A stretch of DNA of 64,000 nucleotides from Neisseria weixii (GTDB lineage Bacteria > Pseudomonadota > Gammaproteobacteria > Burkholderiales > Neisseriaceae). Every line of letters begins with the position of its first letter. Positions within the stretch are counted from its first letter, which is position 1. The notes under the pieces are model-generated. The model was given only the letters and a program-made list of their open reading frames with translations, made no database searches and had not been told where the DNA came from. This document shows, in pieces, positions 20,571 to 28,747 of this stretch. The stretch is taken from contig NZ_CP023429.1 in NCBI RefSeq assembly GCF_002327085.1, positions 1,674,001-1,738,000 of the forward strand. The letters run 5' to 3'. A program made the translations under genes and the position numbers.

Positions 20571-21693
20571 ATTCTCTTACATAAACGACTTCGACATCGT
20601 AATCGTCTTCGTTCCAATCATCGTCATCATCGCTGTCCAGCTTGTCTTGCCATTCTTCTTCATGGCTCAACGACGAATCCAAGCCCGCCTCCAAACGCAG
20701 CACCGAAAGCAGATGATAAATATCATCGGGTAACGGCGCTTCAAACGACACGGTTTCATTGGTTTTCGGATGGATAAAACTCAAACGGTAAGCATGCAAC
20801 GCTTGGCGCATCCCCAAAGCCTTCACCGCTTCTTTCACCCCTTCGCTGCATGGGTGGCGCGGGTTGCCGTAAACAGGATCAGCCGCCAGCGGATGATTGG
20901 CTTCGCGCATGTGCACACGGATTTGGTGGGTGCGGCCGGTTTCCAAAGCGCATTCGATGTAGCTGTGTGACAAATAACGTTCCAGCACTTTCACATGGGT
21001 TACAGCCGGTTTGCCGCCATATTTCACCACTGCCATTTTCAAGCGGTTGTGTGGATCACGACCGATTAAGGTATCGATTTTACCGTCAAACGGCACCACG
21101 CCATTGGCTACAGCGCGGTAAATGCGTTTCACTGTGCGTGCCTGAAGCTGCTGCACCAAAGAATTTTGCGCGGGTAAGTTTTTGGCTACGACCATCAAGC
21201 CGCTGGTTTCTTTGTCGAGGCGGTGCACAATCCCTGCACGCGGCACTTGGCTTAATTCTGGGCAATGTGCGAGCAAGCCGTTTAAAAGCGTACCTGTCCA
21301 ATTCCCTGCTGCGGGATGCACCACCAGTCCGGCAGGTTTGTTGATGACTATCACGGTATCGTCTTCATAAACAATATCCAAATTCATCGCCTCAGGAGTA
21401 AACGCTAGATTTTCTTCGCTCGGACGCACGGTAACTGTGATAAACTCTCCGCCAATCATTTTCGCTTTCGGCTGGGCAGGTTTATCGTTTACCATAACAT
21501 CACCGTCTTTAATCCAATTGGTTAGACGGCTGCGCGAATAATCGGGCATGAGTTTGGCCAGTGCCGCATCCAAACGCAATCCGGCCATCTCGACAGGCGC
21601 GGTCAATTTAACACAACTTTCTGCTTCAGGGACTGCCGCAAAGTCTAAATCATCGCTATAATCAGCTTCATTATCAAAGGAAGTATTCTGCAT
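20569..21693 (-). CDS. rluD: 23S rRNA pseudouridine synthase D
   Basis: RluD makes pseudouridines in helix 69 of 23S rRNA. It has an N-terminal S4-like domain (SRSRLTNWIKDGDVMVNDKP) and a catalytic domain with RAGIVHRLDKETSGLMVVAK, whose Asp is the catalytic residue, followed by GRTHQIRVHM. The C-terminus is very acidic (DDDDDWNEDDYDVEVVYVRE), as in other Neisseria. The start chosen, MQNTSFDNEADYS, has no clear SD. Its ATG overlaps the bamD ATG on the other strand by two bases. Confidence 0.92.
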   Translation of the reverse strand: MQNTSFDNEADYSDDLDFAAVPEAESCVKLTAPVEMAGLRLDAALAKLMPDYSRSRLTNWIKDGDVMVNDKPAQPKAKMIGGEFITVTVRPSEENLAFTPEAMNLDIVYEDDTVIVINKPAGLVVHPAAGNWTGTLLNGLLAHCPELSQVPRAGIVHRLDKETSGLMVVAKNLPAQNSLVQQLQARTVKRIYRAVANGVVPFDGKIDTLIGRDPHNRLKMAVVKYGGKPAVTHVKVLERYLSHSYIECALETGRTHQIRVHMREANHPLAADPVYGNPRHPCSEGVKEAVKALGMRQALHAYRLSFIHPKTNETVSFEAPLPDDIYHLLSVLRLEAGLDSSLSHEEEWQDKLDSDDDDDWNEDDYDVEVVYVRE

Positions 21694-22495
21694 GAAAAAA
21701 ATTCTTTTATTAGTTTCTTTAAGTTTGGCGCTCGCCGCATGTGCCAATAAAGGCACCATCGATAAAGACGCTCAAATTACTCAGGATTGGAGTGTGGAAC
21801 AGCTTTATGCTGAAGCACAAGATGAATTGAACAGCAATAATTATACGCGAGCCATCAAGTTATATGAACTTTTGGAATCACGCTTCCCCAATGGCCGCTA
21901 CGCGCAGCAATCACAATTGGATACTGCTTATGCGTACTATAAAGACGACGAGCCGGAAAAAGCCTTGGCTGCCATCGACCGCTTCCAGCGCCATCACCCG
22001 CAACATCCGAACATGGATTATGCCTTATATTTAAAAGGCTTGGTATTGTTTAATGAAGATCAGTCTTTCTTAAACAAATTGGCATCGCAAGACTGGTCAG
22101 ACCGTGACCCTAAAGCCAACCGCGATGCTTATCACGCTTTTGCACAATTGGTGGAACGCTACCCGAACAGTAAATATGCACCAGATGCCACCGCACGCAT
22201 GACCAAATTGGTTGACGCATTGGGCGGCAATGAAATCGCCGTTGCCCGTTATTACATGAAACGCGGCGCATACGTTGCAGCCATTAACCGTGCACAAAAA
22301 ATTGTTCAACAGTATCAAAATACGCGTTATGTTGAAGAATCTTTAGCCATGATGGAACTGGCCTACAAAAAACTGGAAAAACCGCAACTGGCTCAGGATA
22401 CACGTCGTATTTTGCAGCAAAATTTTCCGGAAAGCCCATTCTTAACCCATGAATGGCGCAATGGCGACATGCCTTGGTGGCGTTATTGGAAATAA
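21692..22495 (+). CDS. bamD: outer membrane assembly lipoprotein BamD (ComL)
   Basis: The 267-residue lipoprotein has the signal MKKILLLVSLSLALAACANK with Cys at residue 17, then TPR-like helical repeats (EQLYAEAQDELNSNNYTRAI, TAYAYYKDDEPEKALAAIDR). BamD is an essential part of the BAM complex that folds outer-membrane proteins; in Neisseria it was first named ComL. The SD AAGGAAG lies inside the rluD coding region. Confidence 0.94.
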   Translation: MKKILLLVSLSLALAACANKGTIDKDAQITQDWSVEQLYAEAQDELNSNNYTRAIKLYELLESRFPNGRYAQQSQLDTAYAYYKDDEPEKALAAIDRFQRHHPQHPNMDYALYLKGLVLFNEDQSFLNKLASQDWSDRDPKANRDAYHAFAQLVERYPNSKYAPDATARMTKLVDALGGNEIAVARYYMKRGAYVAAINRAQKIVQQYQNTRYVEESLAMMELAYKKLEKPQLAQDTRRILQQNFPESPFLTHEWRNGDMPWWRYWK

Positions 22496-22509
22496 TACAT
22501 TGATACAAA

Positions 22510-22545
22510 AAATCAGCCTGAAATATTTCAGGCTGATTTTTTTGA
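22510..22545 (+). terminator. bamD terminator
   Basis: AATCAGCCTGAAA/TTTCAGGCTGATT is a strong hairpin followed by seven Ts. It is not a DUS pair. Confidence 0.85.
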
Positions 22546-22568
22546 TATTTGTTTAAAAAATTTTTAGT

Positions 22569-22885
22569 TGGCTGTCCTAGATAGTGTAGTCACAATTTTT
22601 CAACCATATCGCAATAATCCGGATTTCTATTACCGCAGCAAATAAAGCCAACCTCTTCGAATAACGCGTGGCAATGCCCTGTCAGCGTTTTGAAATTTCC
22701 AAAGCGGTTCTCCACCAAATAGCGGCAACGGCACAGATAGCAGTCAAAAGACAGTCGCTCCTTGCACTTGACCTTAGGCTCAATAACGGCATCCATTCCA
22801 AGTGAGGCCGCCAAATACCTGACCGCATCGGTGTCATCAGCTTTATCGGCCAACAGATTGTCGGCCGTACCGGGCAATCAATACT
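22569..22885 (-). pseudogene. degraded IS5-group transposase fragment
   Basis: A minus-strand frame includes LLADKADDTDAVRYLAA, then VIEPKVKC and CRCRYLVENRFGNFKTLTGH, which look like the C-terminal DDE part of IS427/IS5-group transposases (usual form LADKGYD and RRxxVENxFGxLK). Key positions have changed and there is no start. CTGTCCTAGATAGTGTA at about 22571 is probably its end; the same sequence stands alone at 13356. Confidence 0.5.
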
Positions 22886-23040
22886 TAGGCAAACAGACAA
22901 TCCGAGACCTTTGCGAAATACCGGCCATCCCATCCAAACGGTTACCTGAACAATCAGGTAACCGTTTTTTCATTTTCAGACGTGTTTCCCGTCCGTATTT
23001 CCCCCAATCAGCCCCTTTATCGGGGTGCCCGTTGCCCTTT

Positions 23041-23443
23041 TCAGGCAGCAGCAGGCACACGAAGCCTGCCGGCTGCCTTTGGCAGGTTCAGGCACACCGC
23101 TTTCAAATGGCTTTGCGCCGGCACTTTCCGCAAACCGAAATAACGCGCTCTTTTACAGCCGGATTTCCGGTGTGGCGTACCGAAGGTTTGCCCGGCCGCA
23201 CAGCGCCCTTCCGACAGCTGCGTATTGCGCTGTTTCTCCTGCTCCGTTAAAGGTTTGCCCCGCTGTGCCTTACGCATCATGCCGCCGGACAGCCGTTTGC
23301 TTTGCAGATGCTCCCGGTTGGCTTTACTGTCATACCCCTTATCGGCATAGACGGTTGTTCCGGGTGCGGTGCCTTCCGACAGCGGTTCGAAATGGTTGCA
23401 CTCACGGGCGTCGGCCGGGGTGGTGTGCTGTTTCCCGATACAG
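23041..23443 (-). pseudogene. IS1106-like transposase, C-terminal part
   Basis: The frame reads CIGKQHTTPADARECNHFEP, then TTVYADKGYDSKANREHLQ (second catalytic region), then GQTFGTPHRKSGCKRARYF and QSHLKAVCLNLPKAAGR, ending VPAAA. This is the C-terminal 134 residues or so of an IS1106-type DDE transposase. It joins in frame to the N-terminal part at 43767-44373 once the prophage is removed. Confidence 0.8.
23438..23443. repeat. prophage target duplication, left
   Basis: ATACAG immediately precedes the TGAAGCC end of the prophage and is repeated at 43767-43772. Mu makes 5-bp duplications, so one of the six matching bases may be chance. Confidence 0.7.
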
Positions 23444-23480
23444 TGAAGCCACGCGAGAAAAAGCGCGCTGGATTTTGAGA
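23444..23480. other. Mu-type right attachment end
   Basis: TGAAGCCACGCGAGAAAAAG matches the pattern of the Mu right end (TGAAGCGGCGCACGAAAAACG). It lies beyond the methyltransferases, where Mu has its mom end. Confidence 0.7.
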
Positions 23481-23523
23481 AAATAGAAAATATATTTTAT
23501 TACACTCAATGAAAATCTGTTAC

Positions 23524-23562
23524 AAAAAAGCAAGAGCAGTTTGGAATTGCCCTTGCTTTTTT
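23524..23562. terminator. terminator after dam
   Basis: AAAAAAGCAAG pairs with CTTGCTTTTTTT around a 16-bp loop, at the end of the minus-strand dam gene. Confidence 0.7.
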
Positions 23563-23565
23563 TAT

Positions 23566-24328
23566 CTACCAATTGCAGATGACCAGCTCCCCGCTGGTCT
23601 TTTGCGTTTTGTCGCGGGCAACCGAGTAAGCCAGTTCCAGTCGATGAATACGGAAGTCTTTGAACAGCTCCCGAATATCCGGGTGGTCGTTGATGGAAAG
23701 CATGACCTTACCTTTGCACTCGCTTGACCAGCAGTTCGTACTGCGCCCAATCAAAGGCTCTGTCGTAACCTGCCGTCTGCCAATACGGTGGGTCGGCATA
23801 AAAGAAGGTGTGCTCGCGGTCATAGCGTTTAAAGCATTTTTCCCACGGCTCGTTCTCGACAAACACGCCATTGAGCCGCTGCTGCGCGGATTTTAGGCGG
23901 TCGGCAATATCGGCGGCGGTAAAGCCGCGGCCGGTGGTGGCCGTGCCGAAGTGGTGGTCAACCGTTTTACCGCCGAAAGCGGTGTGTTGCAGGTAGAAGA
24001 AGCGTGCGGCACGTTGGATGTCGGTCATCACATCGGGCGGCGTGGATTGCAGACGGGCGAACACTTCGCGGCTGGTCAGCGCCCATTCGAACTGGCGCAC
24101 GAACTCGTCGAAGTGGTGTTGCACCACGCGGTAAAGGTTGATGAGTTGGCCGTTGATGTCGTTGAGCACTTCGCATTTTGCCGGTTGCGGCCGCAGGAAA
24201 AACAGGGCCGCGCCGCCGGCGAAAAGCTCCACATAGCATTGGTGTTCGGGAAACATGGGCAGCAGGTGTTTGGCCAAGCGGCGTTTGCCGCCCATCCACG
24301 GTACGGGCGGTTGCGGTTTGGGTGTCAT
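23566..24328 (-). CDS. dam: DNA adenine methylase, frameshifted near C-terminus
   Basis: A Dam-type N6-adenine methyltransferase of about 253 residues. The AdoMet-binding start is VPWMGGKRRLAKHLLPMFPE with YVELFAGGAALFF, and the catalytic motif is DPPYW. Near 23715 the frame shifts by one extra base; the other frame carries ECKGKVMLSINDHPDIRELF and the end GELVICNW. It lies last in the modification cluster at the Mu right end. It probably protects phage DNA, and no cognate nuclease is seen. Confidence 0.82.
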
Positions 24329-24382
24329 TTTGACTCCTTATATATAGAGTAAAAGGCACTTGCGGTGCTCGGTATCGGTTAA

Positions 24383-25228
24383 TCAGAATGTACTGATGAG
24401 TTTTTCAGCAATCCATTGTGCGACTTTCGGACAGATGGCGTTTCCGGCAGCCCGAGCCTGAGTAGCGTCGGCCGCATCCAGTCCGCGCCGAAGCCCATAA
24501 TCTTCAGATGCTCGCTGCCGCTCAACCATCTGATGCCGGCTGTCGGCGACAGCAACGATATTTCCGCCCGAGATGTCGATACTTGTCCCGTCGGCGAAAC
24601 CTGCAAGCAGCGTAGGATGAGCGTCCGCCCACGGGCTGCCCGCTTCCGTCTGGCCAGATACGCGCTCCATTGGTCCGGCATCACCCAGCAGCCCAACCGG
24701 GGGCAGCTCTCGAAAACCTGCGACCACGAATATTCGGCGGCGTTTAGTGGGGACTCCGAAATAACGGCTGTCCAGCACCCGCCAAAATCCCACATACCCG
24801 CATTCGGCAAGCGTTTCAAGTACCGTTTGGAAGTCGCGGCCATCGTTTGAAAAGAGCAGTCCGGGGACATTTTCAAGCACCAGCCAGCGCGGTTGAAGGG
24901 TCTGCACGATGTGCATTGCGTCGAAGAACAGCCCCGTGCGTTTTCCGGCAAGGCCGCGTCGTTTACCCATTGCCGAAACGTCTTGGCAGGGGAAACCGCC
25001 GACGATAACGTCTGTTCGGGAGAGTGCGGGCAGGCAGGTACGCACGTCTTCGTGCTGTTCAGCATGGGGGAAGCGGTCGGCGAGAACGGCGCGGCAGACC
25101 GGGTCGATTTCAACCTGCCACGCGGTGCGGAATCCTGCGGCTTCGAAGCCGAGGTCGAATCCTCCGATGCCTGCGAACAGGCTGCCAACGGTGGGTTCAG
25201 GCCGTCTGAAAAAGGTTTGAGCATCCAT
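24383..25228 (-). CDS. DNA (cytosine-5) methyltransferase
   Basis: The 281-residue enzyme has the C5-methyltransferase motifs in order: I SLFAGIGGFDLGFEAAGF, IV GGFPCQDVSAMGKRRG with the catalytic Cys, VI ENVPGLLFSN, VIII RRRIFVVAGF, a short target domain, and X GNAICPKVAQWIAEKL. The ATG at 25228 (MDAQTFF) has an SD AAAGGAAAC and lies inside the 3' end of the com-like gene, in another frame. The recognition site cannot be told from sequence. Confidence 0.9.
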   Translation of the reverse strand: MDAQTFFRRPEPTVGSLFAGIGGFDLGFEAAGFRTAWQVEIDPVCRAVLADRFPHAEQHEDVRTCLPALSRTDVIVGGFPCQDVSAMGKRRGLAGKRTGLFFDAMHIVQTLQPRWLVLENVPGLLFSNDGRDFQTVLETLAECGYVGFWRVLDSRYFGVPTKRRRIFVVAGFRELPPVGLLGDAGPMERVSGQTEAGSPWADAHPTLLAGFADGTSIDISGGNIVAVADSRHQMVERQRASEDYGLRRGLDAADATQARAAGNAICPKVAQWIAEKLISTF

Positions 25229-25394
25229 TGTTTCCTTTCGGATTCGGATGCTCGGCGGCATTCTGGGTTGTTAAAGAACCAAACCGGTTGACTGTCTTGC
25301 AGCGTGGGCATTTGATTTCAAAGTCGCCTGTGCCGACGGCCAGCAGTTTGCAACAGTTGCTGCATTCGCAGCGGTTTTTGTAACGGTGTTTCAT
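25197..25394 (-). CDS. com: Com-like zinc-finger translational regulator
   Basis: A 65-residue protein with a CxxC...CxxC finger (C11, C14 and C29, C32) in CECSNCCKLL and IKCPRCKTVNRF, then AAEHP, matching Mu Com in size and pattern. Mu Com binds mom mRNA and opens the hairpin that hides the mom start. Here the last 32 nt overlap the start of the cytosine methyltransferase, so that gene is the probable target. Family by motif; target by inference. Confidence 0.75.
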   Translation of the reverse strand: MKHRYKNRCECSNCCKLLAVGTGDFEIKCPRCKTVNRFGSLTTQNAAEHPNPKGNNGCSNLFQTA

Positions 25395-25530
25395 TTTTCG
25401 GGCATTCCTTATGCATTAGTGATAAAATACCGCTGCCTCGCGAGGTGGCGGCTTTGGCTAATGCAGACTATCCCTGCCAGGCCGGCGTATCGGTGTTGCT
25501 GCACCGGTGCGCCGCCGTCTTAATCTTTCT

Positions 25531-25566
25531 AAAGGCTGTCTGAAAACCGTTTTCAGACGGCCTTTT
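25531..25566. terminator. terminator between fibre and com
   Basis: AAAGGCTGTCTGAAAA faces TTTTCAGACGGCCTTTT; a DUS pair with one mismatch and a T tail. Confidence 0.65.
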
Positions 25567-25568
25567 GT

Positions 25569-27145
25569 CTAAACGATGCCTGCCGATTTAATCATATCGA
25601 CAATGTTCCTGACGGCTTTCCACGCCACCGCCGGAGCCATGTGTTTTCCGCCGTCTTTACTGACGGATTTCGGCATCACGCCTTTGGCAACGGCCGCCGT
25701 ATCATCGGGCGTTTTGGAAATGCCCGTTTCGGCAAACGCTTCGTCAGATAATACAAACCGCTCCAAATCATAGACAAACCGCCCGTATTTCTTGCGTATC
25801 CACTCGTTCAGTTTGCGTATCTCCTCACGCTTGCCGTCGTCGTAATCGTAATTGCTCCACAACGTGCAGATGACAAACCGCTCACGCTTAAAGCACTTCG
25901 TGATTTTTTCGATGATGGGGATAGTCTCTGCTGCCGTTTTGCCGTGATTGATGTCGTTTTTTCCTACGGCGATGATTTGTATGCAGTTTTCAAATCCGCT
26001 CCATGATTCGATGCGTCCTTCATACGGCTGGTCGGCAAACACCGGAGTGGTTTCACGGACATTGTCGGTACTCGTCCAAATTGGATTAGACGGCACACCG
26101 ACTATCGTCCCCTTGCGTCCGTTGGACAAAAAGTAAGCCTTGCCGTTGACTACATCTACCTGCGACGCACCGGGCAATGCCACCTGTACGCTGACTTTAC
26201 CGCCGTGTTCCGGAATTTCGCCGCCCGGGAACGTGATTTCGGGCGTTAATCCGCCGTTAATCATCAGTGTATACTCTGCCACCTGCCCGCTCATACCGGT
26301 AGTGAAGGCTTCGTAGCCGTTTTGAGGCGCATAGATATTTAAGCCTTGCGCACTTGCCAAGCCCGATTGCAGCGTGTTGCCCTGATACAGGTCAACGGCG
26401 GTTGAAGAGCCCGTCGTTACGATCATGGTGCGCGGAACTGCTGCCGACGCATTGATATTGCGGTAGCTGGCCGATTCCCACGGAAGCCAGCGGTTGTTTT
26501 GATACACCCTGAATCCCGTCCGACCATAAAACGGGCAGACCCACTCCCACACCACAATATTACGGCTGTCGGTGCTGTTGACCGTCAGTATGCCGGCGGC
26601 GTAACCGGGTGCCCCATTTCTTTTAAGACTGCAGGACTGTAAATCAGGTAATTGCCCGGTACAAGCAGGTCTTGCAGGGGATTACGGCCGTTGTAAACCT
26701 TAAATCCGGCAGTACCTGCGGCGGTAGGGCTTGCAGGGCTGGTCGCCGTTCCTGCCGCTCCGGGTTCGCCTTTGTCGCCTTTGAGCGATGCCAGCCATTC
26801 GGTTTCCGTGCCTTGAAAGCCGTTTTCAAGTGCGATTTGGTAGGCACTTTTGCCGTCCGCACCCTTATCGCCTTGTCCGCCCGGTTCGCCATTGCGGCCG
26901 TGCAGCGATTGCAGCCATTCTTCAAGGCTGCCGCCAAAGCCCTGCTGCTTGGCCAGCTCATAGGCAGACAGGCCGTCCGAACCTTTGAGCGACAGCAGCC
27001 ATGCTTCAATGCTGCCGGAAAAGCCGCCGGCCAAGGCCAATTCGTAGGCACTTTTGCCGTTGCCCGACGGGGTATCGGCGCAATGCTTTTTTAAATCTCT
27101 GATTTTCACACTGGCCGCTTGGCCGGGTCTGACAATCGGGTTCAT
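25569..27145 (-). CDS. tail fibre with GKSAYE repeats and SGNH-like domain, frameshifted
   Basis: Residues 29-130 hold three repeats of the form GKSAYELALAGGFSGSIEAW, broken by short collagen-like runs (GRNGEPGGQGDKGADG). A pyocin-knob-like stretch follows (VPGNYLIYSP..., QNNRWLPWESAS). The C-terminal half has marks of an SGNH/GDSL esterase: IVTTGSSTAVD as block I, IIAVGKNDIN as block III (GxND) and DGGKHMAPAVAWK with the His. The frame changes near 26620 in AAAAG, one A short, from VLK to RNGAPGYAAGILTVNS. The restored size is about 525 residues. It may deacetylate a surface glycan; this is inference. Confidence 0.65.
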
Positions 27146-27474
27146 CAGTAAATCCTCATCACTTTTCCACCGATGACGGTGGTCGGCCCTTCGTCGCCGC
27201 AGACAATTTCAATGCCGTATTGCGCCTGCGTCCACATCTGTTTTTGCAGGATATTGCGGGTAAAGGTAATTTTCAGGTGGCTGCCCAAGCCGTTTTCGGG
27301 GTCTTCGGGAAGAATGACCGTTTCGGGAAAAATCTTGTCCTGAAACGGCGGCTTGACCCATACCGTTACGCTGTCGATGTCGGCCGGATTGATGGTGTGG
27401 CCGTCCGAATCCAGCAGCTCCACCACAATACTCTGCTTGTCGTCGCGCACGATTTCCATATCCAGCCTTACCAT
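27145..27474 (-). CDS. phage hypothetical protein
   Basis: A 109-residue protein, beta-rich (MVRLDMEIVRDDKQSIVVEL, TVWVKPPFQDKIFPETVILP), with no family I can name. Size and place between a fibre and a peptidase-like gene suggest a small structural or fibre-attachment protein. Its ends overlap both neighbours by a few bases. Confidence 0.55.
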   Translation of the reverse strand: MVRLDMEIVRDDKQSIVVELLDSDGHTINPADIDSVTVWVKPPFQDKIFPETVILPEDPENGLGSHLKITFTRNILQKQMWTQAQYGIEIVCGDEGPTTVIGGKVMRIY

Positions 27475-27896
27475 TTAACCGTCTCCAACAGCGCGGCCAA
27501 CTGGTTCGGACTGATGCGCCACGGCTCGGCAAACCCCAGTGAGGCGGCCACCGCTTCGCTGCAAAACCAGCCGCGCCGGCCTTGCCCGAACGGACGGAAC
27601 ACCACGCCCAAGCTGCCGCGCAGGTCGTAGGGCCGTCCTTCGTTACGGGTAAACCATGCACGCACTTTCGCCTCGGCCTCGGGTGTGAAATTCAGTTCAA
27701 CAATGTCCCAATTCAGGGAGTTAAAAGCAATCTTTTTAAAGCGCACACCGCCGTCGTACCAGCTGGCCGAGGCGCACATGCCGTCTGAAAACACCACTTC
27801 GCAATGGCTGTAGCGGCCTTGGTCTGCCCAGCGCGCCAAGCGGCTGAACCAGCCTGCGCGGCCGCGCAGCGTGCCTTTGTAAAACGCAATTTTCAT
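27468..27896 (-). CDS. NlpC/P60-like permuted papain-fold protein
   Basis: The 142-residue protein from MKIAFYKGTLRGRAGW has the permuted papain-fold pattern: YSHCEVVF with the His, and GWFCSEAVAASLG with the likely nucleophile Cys. Related proteins cut amide or thioester bonds. In a tail region it could cut peptidoglycan or a lipid during entry. The SD lies in the 3' arm of a hairpin right before the ATG. Confidence 0.6.
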   Translation of the reverse strand: MKIAFYKGTLRGRAGWFSRLARWADQGRYSHCEVVFSDGMCASASWYDGGVRFKKIAFNSLNWDIVELNFTPEAEAKVRAWFTRNEGRPYDLRGSLGVVFRPFGQGRRGWFCSEAVAASLGFAEPWRISPNQLAALLETVKW

Positions 27897-27925
27897 AAAA
27901 AATCCCTGCAACAACATGCAGGGAT
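27897..27925 (-). promoter_or_regulatory. terminator-like hairpin containing an SD
   Basis: On the minus strand a 9-bp perfect stem (ATCCCTGCA/TGCAGGGAT) with a 6-nt loop is followed by TTTTTT and then directly ATG. The AGGGA of the 3' arm is the only SD. A 16-bp palindrome, TTTAATGCGCATTAAA, lies just after the upstream stop codon (about 27953). Confidence 0.65.
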
Positions 27926-27969
27926 GGTAAGGCTTGGCAAGAAAACGCACATTTAATGCGCATTAAAAA

Positions 27970-28715
27970 TCAGGCGAGCATGGCGTAGGACACGGCTATC
28001 GCTTCCACCGCCCTGGCCGTTTTGGCCTTTTCCAGCTTGTCGGCCAAAGCCTGACGCTGCCCGGCAACGTGCGCGGTCAGCGCCGTGTAGGCGTCGGCCT
28101 TGCGCAGGGCGGCGGCGCGAAGCTTGTCCAAATCCAGACCGCGGGCGGCGGCGGTGATGGCCAAAACGGGCGTGGAGGCGGCTTTGTCGCGGCTCCATGC
28201 CTGCGCTTCAGCGGCCTGCAGCGGCCATGTGGCCACTTCGAACTCGGGCGTTTTGTCCAACTCGGCGGCGCGGGCGACAAACGCTTGCGCTGCGCGGTTG
28301 ATTTCGGCCAGTTTGGCGGCTTTTGCCCGCTCCAGCTCCTGCGCCTTTAGCTCGGCGGCGCGTTCGGGTTTTCCGCCCATGCACCGTTTCGCCATTCGTG
28401 CGCTTCGCCGGGGCGCGGCTCAAGGGTCAAGCCGTCTGAAAGTGCGCCGATGCGGTCAATCAGCACGGTTTCGCCGCTGTCGGTGCGGTAGGCGGTTTGG
28501 CCGCGCAAATCGGGCAGGTAGTCCCAGCCGCTGCCGTTCCATTTGGCGGCGTGGCCTTCGCGCGCCTCGGGCGGCACGGTGTCGATGCAGCCGCCGGGGA
28601 TAATGTAGCCGCCGTCTTTGGTGTACACGTCAAGATCGGCCATGGTTTGGTGCAGATAGATGCCGTCTGAATCGAGTTGGCAGACGGGTTTTTGCCATTG
28701 GATATTTTGGGTCAT
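27970..28715 (-). CDS. tail fibre assembly chaperone, frameshifted
   Basis: The first 120 residues (YRTDSGETVLIDRIGALSDG, EAHEWRNGAWAENP) match the Tfa/P2 gpG tail-fibre chaperone type. The C-terminal part (ERAAELKAQELERAKAAKLA, GLDLDKLRAAALRKADAY) is a helical extension seen in such proteins, possibly DUF4376. The two parts are in different frames because the A run near 28370 has four A where five are needed. Restored length is about 248. Confidence 0.7.
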
Positions 28716-28747
28716 TCGGTTTTCCTTTCAGATATTTTCAGACGGCC

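Larger units (their letters stand above)
22908..23443 (-). mobile_element. IS1106-like element, 3' part
   Basis: This is the distal part of an IS5-family element, starting with GAGACCTTTGCGAAAT. The element is interrupted at 23443 by the prophage and resumes at 43767. The two pieces together are about 1.2 kb. Confidence 0.8.

Noticed and set aside
22569..23443. Left flank as one single IS
   Set aside because: The 22569-22885 fragment is of a different IS5 subgroup from the IS1106-like part, which begins with its own GAGACC end at 22908.
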